Shown here piece by piece: positions 34,500 to 46,559 of a DNA stretch of 64,000 bases. Both the position numbers and the translations under genes were made by a program. Below the pieces are notes generated by a model, which saw only the letters and a program-made list of their open reading frames with translations, did no database searches and was not told where the DNA came from. Each line of letters begins with the position of its first letter. Position 1 is the first letter of the stretch. Source of the DNA: Gnetum montanum (lineage: Eukaryota > Streptophyta > Gnetopsida > Gnetales > Gnetaceae); contig MNCI01017913.1 in NCBI GenBank assembly GCA_015680685.1, positions 1,116,352-1,180,351 of the forward strand, given 5' to 3'.

Positions 34500-35240
34500 G
34501 CTTAAGGGACTAAAACCTAGTGTTGATGGAGTTTTTGACGAAGAGGAAAGGTGTATGATAGGGCTCACAAACCAAAAGTTTTAAAATTATGAAAAGTGAA
34601 GCTATTTTCCAACAATCTTAACATGGAATAGACTTTCCCCACTTTGCACTTCAATGCTCTTGGAGTTATGCTGCATTGAATTAGTAGTTGGGGTTTAGAG
34701 GTGGGCATTTAGGTTTAGATGTAGCTTTTAATGTCAAATTTCACTAGGTTTTTATCATATTTTATAGTCTTGCACACTGTGCATAGGAGGAGAACTTTAT
34801 CAAATATTTTTATGGAAAAAGAAACCCATCCTCATCATTGAAGCATCCATTTGTTCACACAAGATAGAACTCCTATTTTTTTAAACTTTAATCATCCACA
34901 ACATTGAGCCTACCATGGTGTTGAAATAATGAGAAGGGAAGAGCTAGAATCTTAGGATTCAAAGGGAAAATAAGAGGTTCATAGAGTTGTAAGAATTTCC
35001 TAGGTCTATCTCCATCTATGCCTCATCTATCGTTCCTCTGAGGTAGGTAGTTCTACCTATTTTTGCTTGATTTTCTTAGTTTTTTTTCTTGTATTTTTCT
35101 TGCTACTTGTGGGACCATTTTTCTTAGATCAACACTAATAGATAGGGTAAAATAAAATTATGACAAAATACCACCACTTATTTTTGCCATTTCTATGTTT
35201 ATATGTGATTGTTTCTTTTTTTTTTTTTGGCTTTAGTAGA
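34500..35240. other. AT-rich stretch without recognised features
   Basis: Nothing coding is seen. A GAG-GTAGGT donor-like site at 35041 might end an early exon of the antisense gene of element F, but the alignment with A is too weak to assert it. Confidence 0.4.
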
Positions 35241-35249
35241 TTTGATTTT

Positions 35250-36440
35250 TGAAATTGAGCATGTTGGTTTCACACCTTTTTCCAAAATTTGGGGATATGG
35301 CCATTTTTTTCAGATCTAGGCCAAATTATTCATCAAAATTAAATTTCAACGAAATCCTATCCCATTATTTTGGCATGTTTTCTAATGGGTATCTATCATT
35401 TCAGTTATTTTGGCTATGTTTTCATGGCTGTGTTAAGTTGGGTTTTAGCCTTTTGGCTTTTTATATGGAAAAAGAAAGCAATGCTATGTATTTTCTCTTA
35501 AGAAAATGCCTACATATTTTTCAATTCTAATGTTATGGATTTGTAGCTCTATGTTTAAGCTTTCCACTGGCTATTTTCTTGTTCGATTTGGCTTTGAAAT
35601 GATTACATTATGGATGTTTTCATAAGGTCATGCAGTTAGGTTTCTATGTCATTTTTAGATTTTCATATAAATTCATGAATTTTTTCTAAGAAAATGACAA
35701 GTTTTTTGATTATTTTTCGGTTATGGTTGGGTAGGTATTAGCTCCATATTTTCAACAAAGGTGGAGGTACTCTAATTGGTTTTAAAATGAATTATTTCAT
35801 GAATTTTTTGCTAAACCTATGTCAAAAGGAGGTTTGTGTTATTTTAGATTCTTGTCCAAGTTGGTGAATTTTTTTATCCATAAACGACAATGCTTTTGAA
35901 TTTTTAGAAAGTATGGGTGCAGAGGGTTTGATTTAAACTTTAAACTATGGTAGAATCACTTCATTTAGAGCTTAAACAAATTTTTGGCAAAATTTTTACC
36001 AACCTTACATGCAAAGGGGTTAATGGTGACAACTATGATTTTTTGCTAGAGTTGGCTATTTTTCATGTGAAAATGGTTAACCATCTCTAGTTGTAGTTGT
36101 CATGGCTACAAAGCTTATGATTTCATGATTCCTTCCATGGTGAAATCACTAAAATCAGAGATTATATGAATTTTTAATAGATTTTTTGGTTGAGCTATGC
36201 AAATAAGGTTAAATTTCAAATGGATGTGATTGATATGTGCAGTTTTTCTTGTAAAACTCATTTAAACCTTATGTTTTAAATATTTTTTTTAAGAAAAGAA
36301 AAGACTTTACTATTCTTAGAAATATTTTTTACTATGGCTATATGCTTTATCCAATTTTTAAGGCTTTTTCTAAATTTATGCATGGTTTAAACGAAGGTTT
36401 AATTTTGGCTATCAAATTTTGGCCATAATATGAAGTAAAA
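35250..36440 (+). repeat. Diverged tandem array, period about 188 bp (block 2)
   Basis: Six units are traced by a landmark of the type TTTTTNCTAAANCTATGCAAANGG-TTT: about 35427, 35615, 35800, 35986, 36176 and 36365, i.e. steps of 185-190 bp. AT-rich, no conserved frame. It ends where element C is inserted (36471). Confidence 0.7.
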
Positions 36441-36471
36441 GGCTATAAATGAAATTTCATATGTTAACTTA

Positions 36472-37270
36472 TGATAAGCTGTATGCAATATTGGGGCCTT
36501 CCAAGTGATATCACGTACATGATATTGGGGCCTGCCTCATTGCCTATAAATAAGAGGCAGATGCACTTGGTTTGCATAGTTAGTCTTAGTCCCTTACCCA
36601 AACTCTTGCCTTTTTTCCTTTCTAGAGATAAAATTATTTCTGAGTGCCCACAGTAGGAGTCATAAAGTGAATAGATATTTATTCAAGAATTGTGTACCTG
36701 AGCACACCTTGTGTAAAGCAATAAAGATGAACTTTGTGATAAACCTTGCAGCATTCAAAATAGATTAATTACTTTTAATTATTATTACTTAATGCTTTCC
36801 TTAGTTAATTAATGTTCTCTCTCTCGCACTACAACTCTCCTAAGTAAGCACACTCAGTATGATCACTTGGAGCATGCATGTAACGCTTGGTAACCCAGTA
36901 ACAATTAGCGTTTGGTAATCCCAGTAGTGTTGCATTGGTTCAGGATGTGTATAGTAAGTGAGAATAGATGCTGGTGTTAGGACTAGTTAAAGCATGGTTG
37001 AGTAGTTAAATCAAAATTAGTTACATAGTTGTCTCTCTCCTCCCTTTGTAGCACTAGGACATAAAAACATAAAAACTATAAAAATCATGTACCTCAAGTT
37101 TACTTAGCCATATAATCGTGCTATACAAGTAAGCTTGGGAAGACAACGATTGATCAACTCATCCTTGTTCCACAAAGGTGCGTAAGCACTTAGTCCTCAA
37201 AATCTGACCAGATCGTGTGTGGAAACTCATATTCATATGATTGAGCGTAGGGATACGTCATTGCTCATCA
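36472..37270 (+). repeat. 5' LTR of element C
   Basis: It starts TGATAAGCTG, ends GCTCATCA, with TATAAATA at 36545-36552. It lacks about 60 bp of ATATCG/GATATT repetition present at the start of the 3' copy. Confidence 0.92.
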
Positions 37271-37271
37271 T

Positions 37272-37289
37272 TGGCACTGTTTCTAGGGA
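37272..37289 (+). other. Primer-binding site of element C, tRNA-Asp type
   Basis: TGGCACTGTTTCTAGGGA starts one base after the LTR. It matches the plant tRNA-Asp primer site (TGGCGCCGTTGCCGGGGA, recalled) at 13 of 18 positions; four of the five differences are C-to-T or G-to-A changes. Confidence 0.65.
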
Positions 37290-37413
37290 CTTTGTTGTTT
37301 GTGCAATAATTAAAACTTAGGAAATATTTCTCATCATTGGAACGAACCCTTAGGGTTGGTTACAAGAAAAAAATATAATAATATATAATACATTACACAC
37401 TAAATAGAAAATC

Positions 37414-39360
37414 ATGTCTCCTTCTTCATATGAAAGTGTTTCACTACCTCGGTCTGATATAGGAAATAATCGGAGGCATAGTACACATGATAATCTGCTA
37501 GTCCCTCAATAGTTTCACATGGTATATGTTCATCCTGATGAATATATACCAAACTTTACCTTTATCCTCCACCAGGGTGAACAACTACATTGGTGAGATT
37601 TAGAAGGTAACATAAAGCTACCTCCCGATTGCTCAGTCCTAGGCATGCTTCTTTGTGATCTCACACGAATTGGTATGCAACACTTATAGGTAGAGTACGT
37701 TGTGTATGATCATAACTCGAGAGAGTATCAACCCACGGAGGCATAACGTCAAAGGGATTTACAATAGGAGAGACATCATGAATCCATAAAGGGAAAGTTG
37801 TCACAGAATGTCCCACATGTCCTAAGTTAAAATGAGGGTGGTGAACCTACCTCAAGTAGTCACCCATACAATGATGTTCCTCCCATTGACTTTGGTCAAG
37901 GTGTTATGTATTAGAATCTTTACTCAACTATCCATAACCCAGATTCTAGTACCGATAGACATAAAGGGTCTAAAAAAGGAACATGAACACATGACAAAGA
38001 TGAACATTCTAATCGTAACCATGATCAAGGCTGCAACCACAGAAGAGAAGGAAGCAAACATCGACATGATGATGGCCCTTCTTCTTCTTTACTTTCATCA
38101 TCTCCTTCACCCTCTCCTTCAGGATTTGGATGCAGTCACAAAGAAAAAGACCATGAGGATAAGGGTAGGGGAAATAGGAGTCATAGATAAAATAGCCAAG
38201 AAAGGGGACAAGGGCACTCTAGAGAAACACACCGTGAAAGAAGGGAGAGTAGGGAACAACATGGGCATCATAGACGCCACAGACGAGATAATCACGATGA
38301 ACCCCTACTCACTACTTGAAGTATGTTAAACATAACTAAGGTTGTTAGGATCCCAAAAAGGCACCAAACGGGTAGTAGGATTAAGAGATTAGACATGAAA
38401 AATATCCCATGATTTGAAGGGGGATATAATGCTGATCCTTAAAATCATCTACAAGAATTTCATGATGCATGTGCCTTACAAAACATAGAAAATCAATGGC
38501 AAAAATTATAGTTGTTTTCATATATGCTAATCAAAGAAGGGGAAAGTTGGTACCAATCCTTAGAACTAAAATTGATTCATAGGTGGAGTACCATGTTAGA
38601 ATTTTTCAATGATAAGTACCAAATGTACTCTCGAGTGTCCAACCTGTGAAAGCAAATCCAAGGCTGGAAACAAGGAGGACATGAACCCTTGGATGCTACC
38701 ATGGGCTAATATTATGCACTGTTACATCATTGTCCCAACCATGATTATTCACAGAGGGATCGACTATGCCATCTCATAGATGGGCTTAGGCATGAAAAGT
38801 GAAGAACCCTTGGGACTTAAGCCCAAGGAAGACTATCTGAGCTTAGGAGCCATCAAGTACAAAGATTATTAGAGCAAGTTGCTAAAGAGGAAGTTGAGTT
38901 ATGGAAAAGAGAAAGTGTAGAGGAATATAATAGAGATCTTCCCTTCAAAATAAGGGAGTAAGATTTTGTGAGGATGAAGAAGAGTCACCACTCGAAGAGA
39001 TGGTGAATAGGAAAACTTTGCCCATTCAAAAACTTGCATCAGAAGTATCAGCAAAGGTGGACCAAATGTGGGACTCCCTAGATGATAGATTTCAAACCAT
39101 TCTCAAAATAGTAGAGGAGTCTAGAGAGTAAAGTAGTGAATGAGAAAAGAAAAAAAAGAGAAGCAGAATATGCATGTAACAAGGGTAAGGACAAAGTTTC
39201 CATCATCGAAGAGGTTGTGGATTTAGATACAAACAATGATAGTGGATGCGAGATATGCCAATATGACCATCCTAAGGGATGTTGCCATGTAATCTCACAT
39301 CTGCAAGAGTCTGGGGTGCATGCACTAAACCCAGAATTAAAAAGAAAGCAAACACCTTGA
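37414..39360 (+). pseudogene. Gag of element C
   Basis: The ATG at 37414 follows an A-rich leader. The N-terminal block before and after the stop near 37510 reads QFHMVYVHPDEYIPNFTF. The capsid region lies at 38400-38880. A final open piece at 39136-39360 carries a knuckle-like Cys-Glu-Ile-Cys-Gln-Tyr-Asp-His ... Cys-Cys motif (about 39250-39290) and SHLQESGVHALNP. The open frame 37832-38329 is in another phase than the flanking gag and is a shadow. Confidence 0.72.
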
Positions 39361-39930
39361 AGGTTATCTTATCATCAAGGTAATCAAAGGCATTTCCACC
39401 AACCCTTAACATATTATCCAAGTGGAACTTCACCACAACCAATCGAGCAGTATCAATAGTGGCAATACCCACAATCATGGGGAATGACACCACCATGGCA
39501 ACAATATCCTTATTTGCAGCTTGACCCATATGGATATTACGTGCAACAACCAATCTCTCCATGTGACTCTACTGGTTATGTCACTCTGCAACCTCACTAC
39601 CAAGCCTATGAGTACTATAGGAATCCTTCTCCTAGGGGTGATGTTCCATAGACATAATATCCTTCTCATTCAACTACACCTCTTCCACCCATATCTCCAT
39701 TACCACTTGCTCCAGCTATGTAGGGTGAACTCCCTACCCAGCCACAGAAACATAACACTACAAGGGCTATTAACTCTCAATGTACTATTGGTTTAGACAA
39801 CCGCATGAAGGAAAAACTTTTCTTCAAACCCAATAGTCCAACTAAGCCCTTGCAACCACAAGTAGCTAATCCTTTAGATGCCTCATTACCAATCAAAAAT
39901 TTGGAACTCCCTTTAAGCCAAACACCATGT
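39360..39930 (+). pseudogene. Gln-, Tyr- and Pro-rich gag-protease spacer of element C
   Basis: Low-complexity repeated YHQ, QYPQSW and YQPYEYY-like words run from 39365 to 39670, then a short linker with NRMKEKLFFKPNSPTKPLQP at 39800-39860. Element D has the equivalent at 25780-26340. Confidence 0.5.
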
Positions 39931-40515
39931 TCAATGCATATGGTCATGTTAACTCATGCCGTCACCGATTGGATAAAGGCTAGATATCTTCCTTATAAAT
40001 TTATAATTTTGGAAGTCCTCTTATATATTTACAAATCACTAACAATGAATTGTGCAAGGCTCTTTTGGATTTAGGTTCCAATATCAACCTAATCTCTCAA
40101 GATACACATAAAGCCTAGAACCTACCTCCACTAAAAAAGAGTAACAGTCATTTAGAGTTGGCCGACTAGTCCATCACTATCCCATTAAGGCTAGTGGAGG
40201 ACATTGTTACCACTATTTGTGGGTGGTCATATCTAGTGGACTTCCTAGTGATTCAAGTAAACAATGGTAAGGGGGACTTCCCAATCATAATTGGAAGAGC
40301 ATGGCTAAGAACAATTGATGTATGCCTAGGAAGCCGTGATCTTTCCATGGAAATATCAAAGAAAAATATGTTTGTGAAGATCAAGAAAAATAAATTTCCA
40401 TGCATCGCATACAATGGCACCGGGTGTAATTGCATACAGAAGGCATGGTTTGTACAACGTTTAACATTTCCTGCATGCAATCAGTGTGCACAAGTGACTA
40501 ATATACAAAGATAGC
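39930..40515 (+). pseudogene. Aspartic protease of element C
   Basis: The frame before the shift near 40010 has MVMLTHAVTDWIKARYLP. ALLDLGSNINLIS, with the Asp-Leu-Gly-Ser active site, lies at 40058-40098. ELADQSITIPLRLVEDIV spans 40155-40205 with a TAG in place of Gln at 40168. PIIIGRAWLRTID, the second motif, is at 40280-40320. Typical of Athila proteases. Confidence 0.82.
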
Positions 40516-40899
40516 TGTATGCAGCAACCACAAGACAAGAAGGCACCCAGTGGATGATAGCTGATCAAGAGAGCAGTTCAACTATATGCATGGAACCAAC
40601 TAAGGGTTTGACTTACGCTTACATCTATAGCATAGACACATTAGAGCAAGTCTATCACCAACTTCCAAGTCTTGACGTTGAAAATATCAACTAGGGAAAG
40701 CTAGAAATCCCTGATAAGTTTAAGCAGGAGCCCCTTGAGTTAAAGTCATTGCCCACTAGTATGGAGTACACATTTTTCAAGAATGAAAAATTGGTAATTA
40801 TTAATGCAAAGCTTGCTCCTCAACAGAAAGAGAGACTGCTGAAGGTCATAAAAAAATGGTCGAAAGCCTTCATTTGGTCATATCCTGAATTAACTAGAA

Positions 40900-41760
40900 T
40901 AGATCTTAGGATATGCTAGCACAAAATTTACATCGACCCCTCCATGAAGCCTTGATGATAGCTGCAGAGGCGATTGAATCCAAAGCTTAAGCAAGTGGTT
41001 AAGGAAGAAATCGAACAGCTTCTAAAAGTTACGTTCATATACCCCATTGCTGATAGTGAATGGGTTAGTCCCTTAGTTATTGTGCCCAAAAAGGGAGGTA
41101 AATAGAGAGTGTGCATAGATTTTAGGCTACTAAATATGGTAACATTCAAAGACAACTTTCCATTACCATTCATTGAACAATTCTTAGACACCATTGTAGG
41201 GCATCACTACTATAGTTTTCTGGATAGGTACAGTGGGTACAACAGAATACAAATAGCCCCAGAAGACCAAGCCAAGACTACTTTCACCAATCCTTGGGGA
41301 ACATTTGCATATAAATATATGTCGTTTGGCTTGTGCAATGCCCCTACAATGTTTTAATGATTAGTTCTAAGCATATTCCAGCAGCAGATAGGAAATGGTG
41401 TGGAAGTCTTCATGGATGACTTCTCCACTTATGGAGCAAACTTCGATCAAGCCGTGGATTGGCTATGGCAAGTATTAAAGTGATGTGTAGAAACCAATTT
41501 AAGGCTAAATTGGTAAAAAATCCATTTAATGGTCCAAGAAGATGTTGTATTAGGGCATAAGATTTTGCAAATAGGGATAGAGGTAGACCCCAAAAATATT
41601 AAAGTTATCCAAGGAATCACTCAACAACTTGAAACTATAAAAGATATCTGGTCATTCCTTGGACACACTGGCTACTACAGAAGGTTTATCAAGAACTTTT
41701 CAAAGGTTGCAAAACCATTAGTTGAACTAATGAAAAAGGATATACCTTTCAAATGAACCA
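40900..41760 (+). pseudogene. Reverse transcriptase of element C
   Basis: It makes DNA from the element RNA. VSPLVIVPKKGG at 41064-41100, then TAG (Trp lost) and VCIDFRLLN; FPLPFIEQFLDTI at 41155-41200; FLDRYSGYNRIQIAPEDQAKTTF at 41216-41285; FGLCNAPTMF at 41327-41357 ending in a TAA; FMDDFSTYG at 41409-41435 with both catalytic Asp; GYYRRFI near 41670. The FMDDFS motif is characteristic of the Athila branch. Confidence 0.88.
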
Positions 41761-42330
41761 GAGAATGCAAACTAGCTTTCCAAACTTTAAAACAGAAGTT
41801 TGTAGAAACACCCATTCTACAAGCTCCTGACTAGTCCAGACCATTCCACATAATGACTAACACATCCAACTATGCTTTAGGAGCTGTAATTATAGTTAAA
41901 TAAAAAAAATGTCCTTATTACATCCACTGTGCAAGTAGAAGTATTATTGGTGCACAACTTAACTACACCACAACAGAGAAAGAATTAATAGCTGTAGTGT
42001 TTACACTAGAAAAATTTAAGCACTATGTCTTGGGCTATAAGGTATTCGTGCACATGGATGATAGTGTAATAAGGTTTCTAATGAATAAACCAATGGTGAG
42101 CCCTTGCATCATACGATGGCTCGTAATTTTACAAGAGTTCAATTTTACAATGATTGATCGAAAAGGCACCAAGAACGTAGTTGTTGATCATTTATCTCAG
42201 TTGCGATGGGACAACAAAGAGGATGAGTATCCAATTTCTGATCACTTCTCTGATGAGATCCTCTTTGTAGGTGTAGTAACTAATCAATTGACTATCAAAA
42301 CAAACTAGTATACTAGTATTCTCACCTATC
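41760..42330 (+). pseudogene. RNase H of element C
   Basis: A decayed TNTSNYALGAV block (Asp lost) near 41858-41890, TTTEKELIAVVFTLEKFKHYVLG at 41970-42035, RWLVILQEFNFTMIDRKG near 42115-42165, and VVDHLSQL at 42180-42204 with the last catalytic Asp. Only one RNase H is present, unlike element E. Confidence 0.78.
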
Positions 42331-43560
42331 TCCCTACACAACAAACACCACAAGAGTTATATGCTAAAAAGAAACAACAGTTCCTTCACCAAGCTAAGTA
42401 TTTTATGGAGATCAATGGGAAACTTTATAAAGCATGTTCCAATGGCTTGGTTCGATGGTGTGTTCCTAATATAAATCAACTGTGAGTTCTCCAAAATGCT
42501 CATGAGGGTCCTTATGAGGGTCATTATGCCAGGAGACAAACAACCATTAGAATCCTACTTGTAGGATATTATTAGCCTACATTGTTTCGGGATGCCCATC
42601 ATTTCATCCAATCTTGTGAGTGTTTTCAATGTGATGGGAGAATGACTGCTAGAATGGAGGATCCAAAATAATGGATTCAACCTTAAGAACCCTTTGACAT
42701 ATGGGGAATTAATTTTATGGCATCCATTACACCAATGTCCAATGGGAAAGCTTACATCATTGTTGCTATTGACTACTTTACAAAATGGGTAGAAGTAGCC
42801 ACTATTAAGGATTGTACATTATCTACAACTTCATAATTTGTTCAAAAAAAAAATTGTAAATAGGTTTGGCATGCCTTGTGCACTTAGTTTTTGACAATGC
42901 CACACATTTTACAGGTGCAATGTTTTGGAAGCTGATGCAATGCTTAGGGGTTGAACACAAACTAACTACTCCATACCACCCTTAAGAAAATGGTCAAACC
43001 AAGGTTACCAATAGGGAGATTACAAAAATATTGACAAGAATTATTAGCAAGTATAGGAGAGATTGGAGCAGCAAACTGAACGATGCTCTTTGGGCATACC
43101 ACTCCACATGGAAACTCCCTATAGGCTACTCTCCTTATGAGTTAGTGTACAAGAAACTTCTAGTGCTTTCCATTCAAGCAGAACTCCGTACACTATCTAT
43201 GGCATGTGATCTCAACCTTGACCTTGATTTAGTACAAAAATAATAGTTAATGATCCTTAACTTGTTAGCTAAGAACCAATTAGCCACCCCATCATCTAAT
43301 GAATTGCACAAGGTCTTCAATAAATGATGTCATGACCTAAAAATTAGAAAAGTGAAATATCAACTAGGAGATAAGGTTCTATACTAGAATCCCACACACG
43401 TGCCATAATCCACAAAATTTCAAACGCTATGGGAAGGACCTTATATTATATATGCAACTTTTCCTTCAGGGGCCATGATGATTTACAAACCTAAGAGCTT
43501 GGATCAAAAATTGTTGGTCAACATCCAACAAACCAAACCTTTCCATGAGCTTAGAATAGG
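42330..43560 (+). pseudogene. Integrase of element C
   Basis: An HHCC finger at 42500-42640 (His-Glu-Gly, Gly-His, Cys-Glu-Cys-Phe-Gln-Cys). Core: EPFDIWGINFMASITPMSNGKAYIIVAIDYFTKWVE at 42690-42795 holds the first catalytic Asp region (Asp changed to Asn); a decayed FDNATHFTG follows near 42890. An open tail at 43031-43243 has RDWSSKLNDALWAYHSTWKLPIGYSPYELVY. The C-terminal piece runs to 43560. Confidence 0.85.
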
Positions 43561-43639
43561 CAGTACCAATACTACCTCTGTTGGTGGACAACCCTACTTG
43601 TTATTTCTGATCTCCTCCTTCCAACTCAGTCATGGGGGA

Positions 43640-45465
43640 AATGGCCACCAATGCTAACCATTCTAAGCCCTTAGCTCCATTTTTTTGTATTTTTTTTTAC
43701 ACATTTGTTTTCAATTTTATTTATTTTTTTTGACACCATCGTTCACATTTTTTCCTATTTCTTTGTTTGATTTACTTTCATTTGTCATACAAGAATTTCT
43801 CATGATGGTGGATTGTACTATAATGGTGTTGATTGTTAATGTTGGGTTTTTACCTTTGATTTTCAATGTTGATACTATGATATGGTTCTTTTGATAAAAT
43901 AGGGAATGAGTCCACACTGTCCATTCCTCCATTCAACTCTATGGTATCCCTTGGTTTTGGAACTGTACTATCCCTTTTTCTAAATAACCTTATTAATGAA
44001 TTGGTGGCTTTGTATTCATCAAATCGAGGAAGGATTCAATTGTTGAAAAAGGTGTGACTTGAAGGGGATTTGATGCATATGTACTAACTATTCTCTTGGG
44101 CACTTGGATGCTTTTCATGGGTTTTCTACCATTCCACCAATGACCAAACATTAGAAGGTCGAATAAATTAAATAAGTCTTTGCATGGTGTGGTTCTCATG
44201 CAAAATACAATGAAATAAAATAAAATAAAACAACATAAAAAAATGTGTGAGAATTCAAAGCATACCCCTTAGACATAATAAAGAAATTTGGGCTACAAGC
44301 ACTGGTTATGGCACTAGAAAGACATGTTACCCATGCTTGAAGGTTCCCTCTAACTAAGGCCCTTTCTTGGTTCCTGCTTCTCCATCTTGCTCTCCTTAGA
44401 ATGGTGGTGACTCTTTGGGGAAGCATTCTTGTTTCTTCAAGGGGATGGATTAACCAAGTGTATTGATGCGAGGTCACTAAATGTGGTTGGTTTGAGTCCA
44501 AATTTGGAATGAGTTCTACTCAGTCACCTTAACCATAAAATACAAAAGGGACTTTGCACAACCTTGCTCTTGGGATTCCATTACATTTTCTACTCTCCAT
44601 CTTTCTTCCCATTTTCCACCTCATTTACAATTTTATCATTAGTCTATCTCCTGGTTCACACATTATTATTCTTTGGTAAATTCTTGTGGGTCAATATTTA
44701 ACCATTGTTTCCATATGTCATTCCTAGAGCCTACAGACTCTTTGGTTTGTGGGTTTGTTAGGGCATAAAGGGCATGATCCTACTTTGGGGAGGACCCACT
44801 ACAATTCCTTTATGGTGCAATTGTTAAATTCTTCTCCTTAAACATTTCTTGCAATAAGCTATTTCTCATTTCATCCCCATCCATGACATCCATTTTATTG
44901 GAATTGCCGTTGTTATTTTTCCCATTTTTCTTGTTCCTTATACTTTTCCACCCTATTTCTACTAGAGGCTCACTCTTAGTCATGGGGGCCCTGTCAAAAA
45001 TTTTTCCATTCTACTACTTGTATCACCCCTACACCTTGGGTAGTTATTAGTGATAAACCTTTAACCCAGTTTTTGCCATAACTACAACCCAGCCAATGCA
45101 CTTTATATCGAGTCAAGGTATCAACTGCATTATGGTTTACTTATCCTTGCTCATTCATGACTATGTTGTATGTGCAGATGGTGATTACACAAACTATGGA
45201 CTGGGATAGGAGGAAGCACTCAGGATGGACTAGATCTTTACTCTCTCTTCAAACTATCAGATGAGGGTCTGGATGTCATCTATGTATAATGTTCACCACA
45301 AAGGGCATGAACACCAATGTTGTAATATGTTTGTCGATCTATTCATTGGGCACTTTAAGACTATTATTCCCTATTGCTATCAGTTTTCATTCAATCAATA
45401 ATCCCATACCTTCCGAATATTTTGTAAGGAACTCGAGGACAAGTTTTCATTTAGTTGTGGGGATA
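43640..45465 (+). other. 3' non-coding region of element C
   Basis: T-rich at its start, like D. A segment of about 500 bp (about 43895-44460), including an AATAAAATA run at 44210-44245, has no counterpart in D and may be an insertion. The box TACTTTGGGGAGGACCCACT at 44781-44800 is shared with D. The region ends GTGGGGATA before the LTR, a weak polypurine tract. Confidence 0.55.
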
Positions 45466-46304
45466 TGATGAGCCACGATATCATATCCGTGATATTGGGT
45501 ACGTGATATTGCATCTACGATATCGAGTACGTGATATCAGGGCCTTCCAAGAGATATCACATATGCAATATCGGGGCCTTCCTTGTTTCCTATAAATAAG
45601 AGGCAAGCACACTTAGTTTGCATAGTTAGTCTTAGTCCCTTACCCAAGCTCTTGCCTTTTTCCCTTTACAGAGATAGAATTATTTTTAAGTGCCTGTAGT
45701 AGGAGTCATAAAGTGAATGGATCTTTATTTGAGCATTGTGTACCTAAGCACACCTTAAAGATGAACATTGTGATAAACCTTGCAGCAATCAGAATAGATT
45801 AATTAATGTTAATTACTATTACTTAATGCTTTCCTTAGTTAATTAATGTTCTCTCTCTCACCCTGTAACTCTCCTAAGTAAGCATACTCAATACGATCAC
45901 TTCGAGCATGCGTGTAACACTTGGTAACCCAGTAACAGTTAGTGTTTGGTAATCCTAGTAGTGTTGCACTGGTTTAGGATGTGTATGGAAAGTGAGAATG
46001 GATGCTGGTGTTAGGACTAGTTAAAGCATAGTTGAGTAGTTAAATCAAAATTAGTTACTTAGTTATCTCTCTCCTCCCTTTGTAGCACTAGGACATAAAA
46101 ACATAAAAACTATAAGAATCATGTACCTCAAGTTTACTGAACCATACAATCTTGCTATACAAGTAAGCTTGGGAAGATAATGATTGATCAACTTATCCTT
46201 GTTCCACAAAGGCACATAAGCACTTAGTCCTTGGAATTCGACCGGATCATGCATGGACGCTCGTATTTGTATGGTTGAGCGTAGGGATACCTCATCACTC
46301 ATCA
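45466..46304 (+). repeat. 3' LTR of element C
   Basis: It starts TGATGAGCC, ends CACTCATCA, with the TATA box at 45591-45598. The first 90 bp hold repeated GATATC/GATATT words (45478-45575), an array contracted in the 5' copy. Confidence 0.92.
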
Positions 46305-46321
46305 ACTTAGATAGACATCTT

Positions 46322-46556
46322 AGAGCCTTTTATAGAGGCTAATTTCACCTTTAACTAGGATGTTTTTGCTAAATTTGTTAAGTAATTTAAATTGGTCATA
46401 ATGTAAGGTTATTTAAGGTTGTCATAGTGATTTCTTGTGGAATTTCTTAAGATAATTAAAATAAAAAATTAGAGCTTTTTATAGAGGCTAGTTTTACCTT
46501 TGACTAGGATGTCTTTTCCAAGTTTGTTAAGAAATTTCAATCAATCATAATGTTTT
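46322..46556 (+). repeat. Two-copy tandem duplication at the right edge of element C
   Basis: AGAGCYTTTTATAGAGGCTARTTTYACC and the next 60 bp occur at 46322 and again at 46471, with a spacer. AT-rich, probably in the first intron of the F antisense gene. Confidence 0.7.
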
Positions 46557-46559
46557 TGT

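Larger units (their letters stand above)
36472..46304 (+). mobile_element. Element C: Athila-like LTR retrotransposon, complete structure, decayed
   Basis: LTRs 36472-37270 and 45466-46304 begin TG and end CA. The 5-bp target duplication ACTTA is at 36467-36471 and 46305-46309. The primer site at 37272 resembles the tRNA-Asp type used by Athila. The coding order is gag, protease, RT, RNase H, integrase, with a long non-coding 3' part. Reading frames are broken but clearer than in D. Confidence 0.93.

Noticed and set aside
37832-38329. Plus-strand open frame of 165 codons in C gag
   Set aside because: It lies in another phase than the gag blocks on both sides; low-complexity Lys/Met-rich translation of a gag spacer.
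44196-44501. Minus-strand open frame of 101 codons in C
   Set aside because: It falls in the non-conserved extra segment and includes an A-rich simple tract; no homologue in D.
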